Positions 1 to 7,980 are shown, numbered from the stretch's first letter. The stretch: DNA of 12,225 nt from Synechococcus sp. HW_metabat.54 (GCA_018623675.1 JAAZVJ010000012.1:1-12225), one strand, 5' to 3'. The notes: a model not told the origin generated them from the letters alone. Made by a program: numbers and translations.

Positions 1-701
1 CCGTCTTTGTTGAGGAACTGCACCTCAACACCCGCCACGGTGCCGATCAACACCTTCAACTGCACAACCCCATCGGGGCTGACGCGGCTGGGGCCCGAGA
101 TCCTTGCCAAGGAGTAGCCCTGTTTGGCGTACCACCCCTGAAGCTCCTTGATGCGGAGCTGGAGCTGGTTGAGGTTGAGGGTGCGCCCGTAATCCGAACT
201 GAAGGTGTCTGCGATCACACGCGCAGGCATCTTGGAATCCTCAAGATCCAGCTCCACCTTGGTGAGCACCGGATTCGGTACCACCTTCACCACAAGCTTG
301 ACGCCAAGGGGGCCATTCAGCGGTTCGATGCGCACATCGGAGAACCAGCCGGTGGCATAGATCGCATCGAGATCCACCTTGAGCTCATCGCGGGTGACTC
401 GACTGCCAGGGCGCACGCGCATGGCGTCGTAGGCCGCCAAGGCCAGCCGCTCCTGCTCGGGATGGCCCGTGATGCCCTCAACCACCACCTCACTGATCAG
501 CACCCGGGGCTGAACCTCCTCCTCGATTGAAGGGGCTTGGCTGCCCTCAACGGACTCAACCTCGGTGACGTTGACCTCAACGGAGTCGGCGTCGGCCTGG
601 GCGCGCGCTGGAGCAGTCGCCAAAAGCGGCAGGGCGAGAGCGAGACCAAGCGCCCCCTGCCGAACGGCGACCTTGGTCCGGCTGGAGGAGGAGTTGACCA
701 T
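1..701 (-). CDS. bamA: Omp85/BamA-family outer-membrane assembly protein, N-terminal part (runs off left edge)
   Basis: The visible part is 233 codons of a protein that inserts beta-barrel proteins into the outer membrane. The ATG at 701 gives a signal peptide: basic residues R8, K10 and R14, a hydrophobic core at about 16-31, and a likely cleavage near ARAQA at 32-36. An acidic, low-complexity linker (about 37-63) contains an in-frame 10-bp direct repeat, CCTCAACGGA, at 545-554 and 575-584. Then come two POTRA-like beta-alpha-alpha-beta units: about 67-142 (with ISEVVVEG, GWFSDVRIEP and VVKVVPNP) and 145-230 (with LNLNQLQLRIKELQGWYAKQ and VVQLKVLIG). The GWFSDV motif is typical of the first POTRA in cyanobacterial Omp85. 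The barrel lies outside the window. It follows purC by 45 bp on the same strand, probably in one transcription unit. No Shine-Dalgarno is visible, but no better in-frame ATG was seen upstream. The family call is firm; the subtype is less certain because cyanobacteria often have several Omp85 paralogues. Confidence 0.88.
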   Translation of the reverse strand, partial: MVNSSSSRTKVAVRQGALGLALALPLLATAPARAQADADSVEVNVTEVESVEGSQAPSIEEEVQPRVLISEVVVEGITGHPEQERLALAAYDAMRVRPGSRVTRDELKVDLDAIYATGWFSDVRIEPLNGPLGVKLVVKVVPNPVLTKVELDLEDSKMPARVIADTFSSDYGRTLNLNQLQLRIKELQGWYAKQGYSLARISGPSRVSPDGVVQLKVLIGTVAGVEVQFLNKD

Positions 702-746
702 GGAGGGGGCAGCAGTCGGCAGTGAAGCCGCAGATGTCCCGAGACC

Positions 747-1499
747 TTACCTGCAGTTGCGGGGATTCGGGCAGGCCCCTTGGACCCGTTTGCAGACCTC
801 CCCGTAGGCCTCGATCACCCCGCCCAGATCCTGACGGAAACGATCCTTGTCCAGGATGCGCTCCTGGGGGTCGCTGGTGCGCAGGTCCCAAAGCCGACAG
901 GTGTCGGGGCTGATCTCATCAGCCACCACCAGCTCTCCGGCGGCATTACAGCCGAGCTCAAGCTTGAAATCCACCAGCTGCAGATCAAGGCTGCGGAAGA
1001 AGGGAACCAGCACGGCATTGACGCGACGCGCCAAGGATTCGATCGCGACCCGTTGCTCCGCAGTCACAAGTTGCAGTAACTCCAGGCGCGCGTCGGTGAG
1101 CAAAGGATCACCAAAGGCGTCGTCCTTGTAATAGAGGTCAAGCAGGGCTGGCTCGAGTGCGGTGCCCGCAGGAATGGGGGTTTGCTTGCAGAGAGAGCCG
1201 GTGGCCACGTTGCGAAGCACCACCTCCAACGGAATCACCTCCACCTTTTGCACTGCCATCCAGGTGTCATCCACCAGGCCCAGGTAATGGGTGGGGATGG
1301 ACTCCCGCTCCAACACCTCAAACAACCGCGCCGAGATCTGACAGTTCAGGCGCCCCTTGTCTTCGATCTGCTCCTTCTTAAGAGCATTAAATGCGGTGGC
1401 ATCGTTCTTGTACTCGACCAACACCCGATCGTCCTGATCGACGGCATACACACGTTTGGCCTTGCCCTCATAGAGCAGAGCGCCGTGGGAGATGGTCAT
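747..1499 (-). CDS. purC: Phosphoribosylaminoimidazole-succinocarboxamide synthase (SAICAR synthetase)
   Basis: This cytosolic enzyme joins CAIR and aspartate using ATP to make SAICAR in de novo purine synthesis. The 250-residue protein is full length for bacterial PurC. Visible signatures are the N-terminal nucleotide-binding [10 protein letters not shown] (9-18), [11 protein letters not shown] (92-102), DFKLELG (177-183), the conserved [12 protein letters not shown] (194-205) and the C-terminal KDRFRQD (218-224). The ATG at 1499 is the natural start, since [16 protein letters not shown] matches the usual family N terminus; no Shine-Dalgarno precedes it. It lies 36 bp downstream of an exported protein of unknown function and 45 bp upstream of the Omp85 gene, all leftward, so co-transcription is likely. 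purD, another step in the same pathway, diverges about 1 kb away. The last 12 residues contain two cysteines and look like an unconserved tail. Confidence 0.97.
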   Translation of the reverse strand: MTISHGALLYEGKAKRVYAVDQDDRVLVEYKNDATAFNALKKEQIEDKGRLNCQISARLFEVLERESIPTHYLGLVDDTWMAVQKVEVIPLEVVLRNVATGSLCKQTPIPAGTALEPALLDLYYKDDAFGDPLLTDARLELLQLVTAEQRVAIESLARRVNAVLVPFFRSLDLQLVDFKLELGCNAAGELVVADEISPDTCRLWDLRTSDPQERILDKDRFRQDLGGVIEAYGEVCKRVQGACPNPRNCR

Positions 1500-1516
1500 G
1501 GATTTGCAGGCGAATC

Positions 1517-1531
1517 GGGGCCAGTTGCCCC
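1517..1531 (-). repeat. Small GC-rich inverted repeat in the leader before purC
   Basis: GGGGC and GCCCC arms (1517-1521 and 1527-1531) flank a 5-base loop in the 36-bp gap between the upstream gene and purC. It could form a short hairpin in the transcript just before purC. There is no uridine run after it, so it is not a convincing terminator; a processing or stability element is possible but unproven. Confidence 0.35.
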
Positions 1532-1535
1532 CTTG

Positions 1536-2471
1536 CTAATCCGATTCTTTCAGGGAGGTGTTCCCAGGATTGGGCTGGGGGGCCGCCAACTGCCGTTCCA
1601 ACTCACGGCGGCGGCCTTCAGTCGCCTCCGAAGGGGCATCGTGATGCAAGAGCTGCCAGAGGGTGTAGCGATCATCCACACGGGTGGCCAGCCGCTCCAA
1701 CCGTGCCCGCGGGCGTGCGCCGTCTCCCCCCGCTTTGCGCTCCAGGCGCAGCTGCAGCTTGAGCAACTCTTCAGCCAGGGCCCATGCTTCCGCAACGGCA
1801 GCTTGATCCAGGGCCGCATCCAGGAGGTTGCTGGCGTCGTAAAGACCGAGAGCTTCCTGCCAACGAGCGACCTGGGCCAGGCGCTCGGCTCCCTCCAAAC
1901 CAGTCGGACGTCCGCTCAGTGCCACTGCCACAGCACGTTCAATGCGCCCTAGTGCCGCTTCGTGATCGGCGAGTTGATCAAGAGCAGACCGCGTCAAGGG
2001 CTGCCCGGCATCCGTTTCGCCCACCTGCAAGCGAACGCTGTCCAATCGCACCAGATCACCATCGGCGTAGCGACGCAAGGCCAGGATCGCGGCCTCATGG
2101 TCGAGAGCGGCGGCGGCAGCGCGCCAGGACAGCAACAGCCATGTGCGCCGATGCCCGCCTTCCCCTGGGCCGTAACGACTCAGCACCCGCTGGGCACTCT
2201 CAGGAGCGCGACAAGCCAGCAAGGCCCGTGCATTCGACGTCACCACGGCAAAGGGCTGGGGCGCAGGCGCCACCACCATCAAGCGGTCACGCAACGCCTT
2301 GAGCCGTTCGTTCTGGCCGAAACGCGCTGCATCCCGGCAAGCAGCGTCCAGCTGGCCCAGGTCACCACTCTCCAGCACGGTGCGGTACACCGACTCAGCG
2401 ATCGGCTGCGGCTCGGCTGGTGCAGGCGCAGCCGCCAGAAGCAGGGAGATGGAGAGGGAGGAGATCCCCAT
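1536..2471 (-). CDS. Exported helical-repeat protein of unknown function
   Basis: I do not recognise a named family. Starting at the ATG at 2471, the product is 311 residues. It begins with a hydrophobic, alanine-rich segment (residues 3-19, ending APAPA before EP) that looks like a signal peptide, although it has no lysine or arginine in front of it. The mature part is almost entirely predicted helix, rich in Ala, Leu, Arg and Glu, with recurring patterns such as ALRRYADGD, ALDQLADHEAALGRIERAV and ALDQAAVAEAWALAEELLKLQLRLERK that resemble degenerate TPR-type helical hairpins. There is a basic, glutamine-containing C terminus and no visible catalytic motif. The reading frame stays open upstream to 2786, but that extension would overlap purD and is compositionally odd (Gly/Pro-rich), so I use 2471. 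It is first in the leftward group with purC and the Omp85 gene, and a periplasmic scaffold or envelope role would be only a guess from position. Confidence 0.75.
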   Translation of the reverse strand: MGISSLSISLLLAAAPAPAEPQPIAESVYRTVLESGDLGQLDAACRDAARFGQNERLKALRDRLMVVAPAPQPFAVVTSNARALLACRAPESAQRVLSRYGPGEGGHRRTWLLLSWRAAAAALDHEAAILALRRYADGDLVRLDSVRLQVGETDAGQPLTRSALDQLADHEAALGRIERAVAVALSGRPTGLEGAERLAQVARWQEALGLYDASNLLDAALDQAAVAEAWALAEELLKLQLRLERKAGGDGARPRARLERLATRVDDRYTLWQLLHHDAPSEATEGRRRELERQLAAPQPNPGNTSLKESD

Positions 2472-2570
2472 GGGGCAGCCGTTCAACAAAGATGGACGCA
2501 GATCGACCGGTGCAATCCCGCCAGGCGATCCGCCCAAACCTAAGGGCCCCGTCCCGCCCGTTCCGCTGCC
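2472..2570. promoter_or_regulatory. Divergent intergenic region between the purC group and purD
   Basis: These 99 bp separate the two divergent start codons and should carry promoters for both directions. I see no clear -35/-10 pair, no Shine-Dalgarno before either start and no strong palindrome that would mark a purine repressor site. The call rests on gene orientation alone. Confidence 0.35.
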
Positions 2571-3902
2571 ATGGCCAACTCCTCGTCCGGTCTCCAATCC
2601 CTGCCCTCCCTGAACAAGGTCCTTGTCGTGGGAGGCGGTGGCCGCGAGCATGCCCTGGGATGGGCCCTCAGCCGCTGTCCTGGCATCCACCAGGTTTGGG
2701 TTAGCCCTGGCAACGGCGGAGTCCCCGAGCCAGGTGGGGAAGGCGCCCATGGATACACGCGTTTGGGGATTCCCGAAACGGATCACGAGGGGCTACTGGC
2801 CCACTGCCGCAACGAAGCGGTCGATCTCGTGGTGGTGGGCCCAGAGGCCCCTTTGGCCGCTGGCCTTGCTGATCGCCTGAGGGCCGCCGGACTCGCCGTC
2901 TTCGGTCCAGGGGCCGATGGAGCCCAGCTGGAGGCGAGCAAAGCCTGGGCCAAACAACTGATGCAAGACGCGGGCATTCCCACCGCCGGTCACTGGTCCG
3001 TCCGCACCGCAGAGGAGGGGCTGGCCGTGCTGGAGCAGGTGCAGCGTCCCCTGGTGGTGAAGGCCGACGGCCTGGCCGCTGGCAAGGGCGTCACCGTGGC
3101 CGCCAGCATTGAAGAGAGCGCTACAGCGATCAAGGAAGCCTTTGGCGGGCGTTTCGGATCAGCAGGCGAGCGCGTGGTGCTGGAGGAATGCCTCCAGGGC
3201 CCCGAGGTGTCGGTGTTTGCCCTCTGCGATGGCGAGCGCATGGTGATCCTTCCTCCAGCCCAAGACCACAAACGCCTCTTGGAGGGCGATCAGGGCCCCA
3301 ACACCGGCGGCATGGGGGCCTACGCCCCTGCCCCCCTGCTTACAGAAACCGGGCTCAGCCAGGTGCGAGAGCTTGTGCTGGAGCCCACCCTCAAAGCACT
3401 GCAGGGAAAAGGGATTGATTACCGAGGCGTGATCTACGCCGGCTTGATGCTCACCGCCAGTGGCCCGCAGGTGATCGAGTTCAACTGCCGCTTCGGCGAC
3501 CCTGAATGCCAAACCTTGATGCCTCTGATGGGTGCCGAATTGGCTCAGGTGCTGCAGGCCTGTGCCCTCGGTCGCCTTGACCTCGCTCCCACCCTGACCA
3601 TTCGTCCCGACTGCAGCGTGTGTGTCGTCGCTGCCGCTGCCGGTTATCCCGAAGCTCCCCGCAAGGGCGACCCCATCAGCGTGAGCCTGCCGGAGGCCAG
3701 CCAGCATCAGCTTTTCCATGCCGGCACCCGCCGGGATGAGCAGGGCACCCTGGTGAGTGCCGGCGGCCGTGTGCTCACCATGACGGCCCAGGGCTCTGAT
3801 TTCGATCAGGCGTTTGCGTCGGTGTACCAAGCCCTCGAGCAAGTGAGCTTCGAAGGCATGCAGTACCGCCGCGACATCGGCCATCAGGTGCGCCGGCCCT
3901 AG
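2571..3902 (+). CDS. purD: Phosphoribosylamine-glycine ligase (GAR synthetase)
   Basis: This ATP-grasp enzyme joins phosphoribosylamine and glycine to make GAR, the second step of de novo purine synthesis. The product is 443 residues, a little longer than the usual 420-430 because of a 16-residue leader before [16 protein letters not shown] (16-31), the family's N-terminal signature. Further landmarks are [15 protein letters not shown] (87-101), the ATP-grasp strand and loop [14 protein letters not shown] (161-174), [16 protein letters not shown] (238-253) and the metal-binding [13 protein letters not shown] (302-314). The C-terminal domain follows (about 340-440). The ATG at 2571 has no Shine-Dalgarno; no in-frame ATG lies closer to the conserved core, so the short leader is probably real. 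It is followed after 25 bp by the sensor kinase gene on the same strand, which suggests a purD-nblS transcription unit. Confidence 0.97.
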   Translation: MANSSSGLQSLPSLNKVLVVGGGGREHALGWALSRCPGIHQVWVSPGNGGVPEPGGEGAHGYTRLGIPETDHEGLLAHCRNEAVDLVVVGPEAPLAAGLADRLRAAGLAVFGPGADGAQLEASKAWAKQLMQDAGIPTAGHWSVRTAEEGLAVLEQVQRPLVVKADGLAAGKGVTVAASIEESATAIKEAFGGRFGSAGERVVLEECLQGPEVSVFALCDGERMVILPPAQDHKRLLEGDQGPNTGGMGAYAPAPLLTETGLSQVRELVLEPTLKALQGKGIDYRGVIYAGLMLTASGPQVIEFNCRFGDPECQTLMPLMGAELAQVLQACALGRLDLAPTLTIRPDCSVCVVAAAAGYPEAPRKGDPISVSLPEASQHQLFHAGTRRDEQGTLVSAGGRVLTMTAQGSDFDQAFASVYQALEQVSFEGMQYRRDIGHQVRRP

Positions 3903-3927
3903 GCTCTCCTTCACGTCGTACGGCGCG

Positions 3928-5982
3928 ATGGTTCCCACCACTCCACCAACTTCAGACGCTTCCGCCAACGCTGCGAGCTTGAGTTGGTGGGAACGCTTCA
4001 GTAGTTGGTGGGCCGAATTCAGCCTGCAAACCAAGCTGCTGGCCATTGCCACGTTGGTGGTGAGCCTGGTGATGACAGGCATCACGTTTTTCGCCCTCAA
4101 CGGCATTCAGCGCGATGCCGTGATGAACGACACCCGCTACGCCCGCGACCTGGGATTGCTGCTGGCAGGCAACGTCACCGAACTGGTGGATCAAGGCCAG
4201 GACCGCGAGTTGGCGAACGTGGCCGAGAAATTCTGGCGCTCCAGCTCAAGCCTTCGCTACATCTTTTTTGCCGATCCCGAAGGGGTCGTCTACCTGGGCA
4301 TCCCCATCAGTGGCAATGCGACCGGGGGCAGTGAAGACCTGCGTCTCACGCGCAGACTCGAGCTGCCGGCAGAACTGCAATCTCGTCCTCAAAATCCGCT
4401 CGTCCGCCAACACCTCACGCCCCAGGGGAAAGTGACGGATGTGTTCGTGCCCTTGGTGCGCAACGGCCGTTATCTAGGGGTTTTGGCTTTAGGGGTGAAC
4501 CCCAGTGAAACCGGCCTCGCCAGCGCAGCGCTGACCAGAGAAGTCACGGTGGCCGTGTTCATCTCGATCTGGGTGCTCGTGATTCTTGGGGCTGTGTTCA
4601 ATGCCCTCACCATCACGCGGCCTGTGAAGGAGCTGCTACGGGGCGTGCGGCGCATTGCCACGGGCGACTTTCAGGCCCGTATCGGCCTTCCGGTTGGAGG
4701 AGAGCTAGGGGAGCTGCTGGATGGGTTCAATGCCATGGCATCCCAGCTCCAGGCCTACGACGCCGCCAACATCGAAGAGCTCACCGCCGCCCAGGTGAAG
4801 CAGGCATCTCTGATCGCCACCATGGCCGACGGAGCCGTTCTCCTCGACCAACAAGGGTTGATCGTGCTGGCGAACCCCACGGCCCGGCGTTTGTTCAAGT
4901 GGGAAGGCCGCAACCTGGAAGGCCAAGAATTTCTCGGCGAGCTGCCGGAACTACTGGCCGTGGAACTCCACAGCACCCTTGATGCGGTGCTCACCAATGG
5001 GTCCGAAAGCAACGAACTACGCAGCAGCTCTGGCGAGCCACCACGAACGCTGCGCTTCGTGTTCCAAGCCGTGCGCGACGCCAGTGGCGAGAGCCTCAAA
5101 GGGATCGCCGTCACCATTCAGGACCTCACGCGAGAGGTGGAACTGAATGCAGCGCAGAGTCGTTTCATCAGCAATGTCTCCCATGAATTGCGGACGCCTC
5201 TGTTCAACATCAAGAGCTACGTCGAGACCCTGCACGATTTAGGGGATCAACTCACACCGGATGAGCAACGGGAATTCCTGGGCGTCGCCAACGACGAAAC
5301 CGACCGGCTCACCAGGCTTGTGAATGATGTGCTCGACCTTTCCAGGCTCGAATCGGGACGGGCCGTTCAGTTCGAGGCCCTGAACCTGCGGCCCGCCATG
5401 GAGCAGACCCTCCGCACCTACCGGCTCAATGCCGAAGACCGCGAGGTGGAGTTGCAGCTGGATGTGGCCTCCGATTTGCCCGAAATCCTCGGTAATTGGG
5501 ATCTACTCCTTCAAGTGCTCGACAACCTGGTGGGCAATGCCCTCAAGTTCAGTCGCCCGGGTGGTCCCCTGATCCTGCGGGCCTATGCCTGGCCCGATAG
5601 TTGTCAGGTGCAAGCTCCGGCGAGTTTCACGAGCGACGGACCCACCTGCGCCCTCACGTCTCCCCTACCCAAGCTGCGGGTGGAAATCATCGACACCGGC
5701 TGCGGTATCAGCGAAGCGGACCAACAACGGATCTTCGACCGTTTCTACCGGGTCGAAAACGCCGTGCATACCGAAGTGGGCACAGGCCTCGGCCTGTCCA
5801 TCGTGCGCGGCATCGTGGAAAAACACGGCAGCAAAGTGCAGATGGTGAGTGAACCCGACGTGGGCACCACGTTCTGGTTCGACCTTCCCTTAGCCCTCAG
5901 CGACGAGGACGAACTGTCCTTGGAATCCGAACGACAGACCCGACAGCAACAGAACGAGATGGCTGATCAACTCAGCGCCTGA
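3928..5982 (+). CDS. nblS: Membrane-bound sensor histidine kinase, NblS/Hik33 (DspA, Ycf26) type
   Basis: The 684-residue protein has the full NblS/Hik33 architecture: a cytoplasmic N terminus, transmembrane segment 1 (about 35-58), a periplasmic sensor region (about 60-203), transmembrane segment 2 (about 206-228), HAMP (about 229-282), PAS (about 292-400), the dimerisation/phosphoacceptor domain with H419 in SNVSHELRTPLF, and the ATPase domain with the N box (DNLVGNALKF, N533 and N537), G1 box DTGCGIS (589-595), F box (IFDRFYRV, 602-609) and G2 box GTGLGLS (618-624). An unusual stretch of about 25 residues (555-580, Pro/Ser/Thr-rich with two cysteines) lies between the N and G1 boxes. The acidic then glutamine-rich tail (659-684) is uncharacterised. 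In other cyanobacteria this kinase controls high-light, nutrient and cold responses, usually through the regulator RpaB. It follows purD by 25 bp and converges on kaiC. The kinase call is certain; the NblS identity rests on architecture and neighbours. Confidence 0.93.
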   Translation: MVPTTPPTSDASANAASLSWWERFSSWWAEFSLQTKLLAIATLVVSLVMTGITFFALNGIQRDAVMNDTRYARDLGLLLAGNVTELVDQGQDRELANVAEKFWRSSSSLRYIFFADPEGVVYLGIPISGNATGGSEDLRLTRRLELPAELQSRPQNPLVRQHLTPQGKVTDVFVPLVRNGRYLGVLALGVNPSETGLASAALTREVTVAVFISIWVLVILGAVFNALTITRPVKELLRGVRRIATGDFQARIGLPVGGELGELLDGFNAMASQLQAYDAANIEELTAAQVKQASLIATMADGAVLLDQQGLIVLANPTARRLFKWEGRNLEGQEFLGELPELLAVELHSTLDAVLTNGSESNELRSSSGEPPRTLRFVFQAVRDASGESLKGIAVTIQDLTREVELNAAQSRFISNVSHELRTPLFNIKSYVETLHDLGDQLTPDEQREFLGVANDETDRLTRLVNDVLDLSRLESGRAVQFEALNLRPAMEQTLRTYRLNAEDREVELQLDVASDLPEILGNWDLLLQVLDNLVGNALKFSRPGGPLILRAYAWPDSCQVQAPASFTSDGPTCALTSPLPKLRVEIIDTGCGISEADQQRIFDRFYRVENAVHTEVGTGLGLSIVRGIVEKHGSKVQMVSEPDVGTTFWFDLPLALSDEDELSLESERQTRQQQNEMADQLSA

Positions 5983-5988
5983 TCAGCC
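5961..5988. repeat. Inverted repeat across the nblS stop codon, between convergent nblS and kaiC
   Basis: The arms GGCTGATCA (5961-5969) and TGATCAGCC (5980-5988) are perfect 9-bp complements around a 10-base loop. The nblS stop codon TGA (5980-5982) begins the right arm. No uridine run follows on either strand, so this is not a classical intrinsic terminator, but it is the only hairpin in the 34-bp gap and could protect or end both converging transcripts. Confidence 0.6.
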
Positions 5989-6016
5989 AGCAACCTGCAG
6001 AGGATTGTGAACAACC

Positions 6017-7555
6017 TCAATCGTCAGCACTGACACCACGCACGATGCGCGACAACTCACTGCGCTCATCCGTGGTGACTCGGTGAGGAACACCACTAAT
6101 GATGCGTTCGAAATTGGTGAAGGAATCCTTGATCTCTGGGCCATTCCCCGTGATCACGAATTCGCGAATGCCCTTGTCGTGCCAAGAACCGCGCATCTTG
6201 AACACATTCAGCGCGCGGGCCATCTCGCCGTGGATCTCCACGTACTGCAGCATCAAAATCGTGTCGGTAATGGTGGAGATATGGGAGTCGGTGATCGAGT
6301 GGCTTCCCATGAATTCCTCGGAGGTGTTCGTGAAGAAACCGGCAATCTCCTCCTGCTTGGCATAACCCGTTACCCCGATCACAAACTGGCGGAATGCGTT
6401 GTGACTGACCCCACGCGCCAGGGCCGACAAGGAATCGATCGCCATCCGTGAGGGCTTGAACTGACTGATCTCGGTCTTGATGATCTGAAGGTGGTCTTCC
6501 AGGCCTGTGGATTCGGGATAGGCGCAGATGATTTTGAGCAGACCATCTTGTTCCATCTGCTCAAAATCAATGCCCCAGCTGGTGGCATTGCGCAGTAACT
6601 GGGAACGGGACTCCTCATAGGCAAACAAAATCGCCCGTTCCTTGTTGCGACAGGCATCCTCAATGAACTTCGACACCAGCAGGGTTTTGCCCGTACCCGT
6701 CGCCCCGGTCGCCAGGATGATCGAGTCTTTGAAGAAGCCTCCACCACACATTTCATCGAGGCGCGCCACACCAGAGCTAATGCGCACATTCGACGAGCGC
6801 TGGGTGAGACGCATCGCCCCCAAGGGGAAAATACTGATGCCGTGAGCGCCCATGGTGAACGGGAACTCCCCCTTCATGTGGGTTGTGCCGCGCAACTTCA
6901 AAATCTCCACGGTGCGACGGCGGCGCTCTCCCTCCAGCACATTGCGGAGAATCACCACGTTGTCGGACACAAACTCCTCAACCCCGTAACGGGCAATCGG
7001 TCCATATTCATCAATGCGCTCGGTCGTCATGACCGTGGTCACCCCAATCTCCTTCAAGCGCGCAATTAAACGGAAAATCTCCCGACGCACCACGAACACA
7101 GCGTCGTACTGCTGAAACACCGCTGTGATTGAGTCGATCGCCACCCGCTTGGCTTTGTATTTGCGGATCGCGTAATTGATGCGTTCAATCAATCCAGACA
7201 GATCAAAGCTGCCGGCCACATCCTGACCATCAGGGTCCGGCGAGGCATCCAGAATGAAGAGCTTGTCTTGCTCCACCATCTCCTGCAGATTCCAACCAAA
7301 ACTTGCAGCGTTCCGGAGAATATCGAGGGGCGACTCCTCAAAGGTGACAAAAATCCCAGGCTCATCAAAGTGAGCGATGCCGTTGTGGAGAAAATGCAGA
7401 GAAAAGACCGTCTTTCCAGTGCCCGACGTACCGCTGATCAAAGTGCTACGGCCTATGGGCAAGCCGCCTTGGCACACATCATCGAAGCCCTCGATCCCGG
7501 TCGGGAGCTTCTGGACCTGCATCTGAGGTGAGCCCGTGGAATCAGAGATCGTCAT
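6017..7555 (-). CDS. kaiC: Circadian clock ATPase/autokinase KaiC
   Basis: KaiC is the hexameric core of the cyanobacterial clock, with slow ATPase activity in the CI ring and autokinase/phosphatase activity in the CII ring. The 512 residues contain two RecA-like halves. CI has Walker A GTSGTGKT (42-49), catalytic Glu E73/E74 and Walker B VAIDS (138-142). CII has Walker A GATGTGKT (284-291), E314/E315 and MAIDS (371-375). The phosphosites align as S427 and T428 (S. elongatus S431/T432), with T422 matching T426; the numbering offset is four. The C-terminal KaiA-binding segment (about 484-512) is present but ends a few residues earlier than in S. elongatus. From memory, the position matching S. 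elongatus S157 is V153, followed by F154. An in-frame stop just upstream limits the start to the ATG at 7555 or M12; 7555 fits the family. No Shine-Dalgarno is visible. kaiC lies 65 bp after kaiB, with an inverted repeat between them. Confidence 0.99.
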   Translation of the reverse strand: MTISDSTGSPQMQVQKLPTGIEGFDDVCQGGLPIGRSTLISGTSGTGKTVFSLHFLHNGIAHFDEPGIFVTFEESPLDILRNAASFGWNLQEMVEQDKLFILDASPDPDGQDVAGSFDLSGLIERINYAIRKYKAKRVAIDSITAVFQQYDAVFVVRREIFRLIARLKEIGVTTVMTTERIDEYGPIARYGVEEFVSDNVVILRNVLEGERRRRTVEILKLRGTTHMKGEFPFTMGAHGISIFPLGAMRLTQRSSNVRISSGVARLDEMCGGGFFKDSIILATGATGTGKTLLVSKFIEDACRNKERAILFAYEESRSQLLRNATSWGIDFEQMEQDGLLKIICAYPESTGLEDHLQIIKTEISQFKPSRMAIDSLSALARGVSHNAFRQFVIGVTGYAKQEEIAGFFTNTSEEFMGSHSITDSHISTITDTILMLQYVEIHGEMARALNVFKMRGSWHDKGIREFVITGNGPEIKDSFTNFERIISGVPHRVTTDERSELSRIVRGVSADD

Positions 7556-7595
7556 GACGAACGAGGATTAATCAAACACTAATCAGAAATGAAGC

Positions 7596-7614
7596 GGTGG
7601 AAAGGCTTTCCACC
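7596..7614 (-). repeat. Perfect inverted repeat in the kaiB-kaiC spacer
   Basis: GGTGGAAAG (7596-7604) and CTTTCCACC (7606-7614) are perfect 9-base complements separated by one base; as RNA the practical fold is a 7-bp stem with a 5-base loop. It starts 6 bases after the kaiB stop and about 40 bases before the kaiC start. The transcript downstream reads GCTTCATTTCTG, with no continuous uridine run, so full termination is unlikely. It could be a partial attenuator, a stability hairpin or a regulator-binding palindrome. Confidence 0.6.
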
Positions 7615-7620
7615 CTGCTC

Positions 7621-7980
7621 TTAAGAATCCGTGGTTGCTGGGTCTTGATCTGAAAACGAATCCATCAATGACGTGCCGAGAGCGCTGTCCGTGAGCTCGT
7701 CATAAAGAAGATCGAGACCAATGAGCACCCGTTCCCGATCTGACAGATCACCAATGATGCGACGCACAGGGGGAGGCAAGATTTTCGACAGGGTTGGCGT
7801 CGCAAGAATCTTGTCTTCTTCTGCCAGCTGAGGATTCTTAAGAACGTCAATCACCTTCAAGGCATAAACACCTTTGAATTCAGTCTCAAGAATGTTGCGC
7901 AGCGTTTTCAATGCCCGCATTGAGTTCGGCGTATTACCCGCAACGTAGAGCTTGAGGATGTAGGTCTTGCGTGCACTCAT
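7621..7980 (-). CDS. kaiB: Circadian clock protein KaiB with extended C-terminal tail
   Basis: KaiB is the fold-switching, thioredoxin-like clock protein that binds phosphorylated KaiC and sequesters KaiA. Residues 1-97 follow S. elongatus KaiB almost position for position: [17 protein letters not shown] (4-20), [19 protein letters not shown] (39-57), ILATPTL (58-64) and [18 protein letters not shown] (73-90). G88 and D90, positions linked to fold switching in S. elongatus, are present. The protein is 119 residues against 102 in S. elongatus; residues 98-119 form an acidic Ser/Thr/Asp-rich tail without helical character. The start codon overlaps the kaiA stop as ATGA (7977-7980). A near-perfect Shine-Dalgarno (AGGAGGT at 7987-7993, 6-base spacer) supports this start and implies translation coupled to kaiA. 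Any separate kaiBC promoter would have to lie inside kaiA. Confidence 0.99.
   Translation of the reverse strand: MSARKTYILKLYVAGNTPNSMRALKTLRNILETEFKGVYALKVIDVLKNPQLAEEDKILATPTLSKILPPPVRRIIGDLSDRERVLIGLDLLYDELTDSALGTSLMDSFSDQDPATTDS

Noticed and set aside
545..584. 10-bp direct repeat CCTCAACGGA spaced exactly 30 bp
   Set aside because: It lies in the acidic low-complexity linker of the Omp85 protein and is explained by repeated Ser-Val-Glu codons, not by a mobile element or array.
1182..1952. Rightward open frame of 256 codons opposite purC and the exported protein gene
   Set aside because: It is antisense to a clear purC, crosses two genes and shows no family motif.
2472..2786. N-terminal extension of the leftward 1536-2471 gene up to 2786
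   Set aside because: It would overlap purD by over 200 bp, is Gly/Pro-rich, and hides a plausible signal peptide that starts at 2471.
3159..4106. Long leftward open frame (315 codons) opposite purD and nblS
   Set aside because: It lies antisense to conserved coding sequence, spans the purD-nblS junction, has no recognisable motifs and is what GC-rich codon bias produces by chance.
6017..7555. Internal repeat within kaiC (two Walker A and two IDS segments)
   Set aside because: This is the known ancient CI/CII duplication of KaiC, not a recent repeat.
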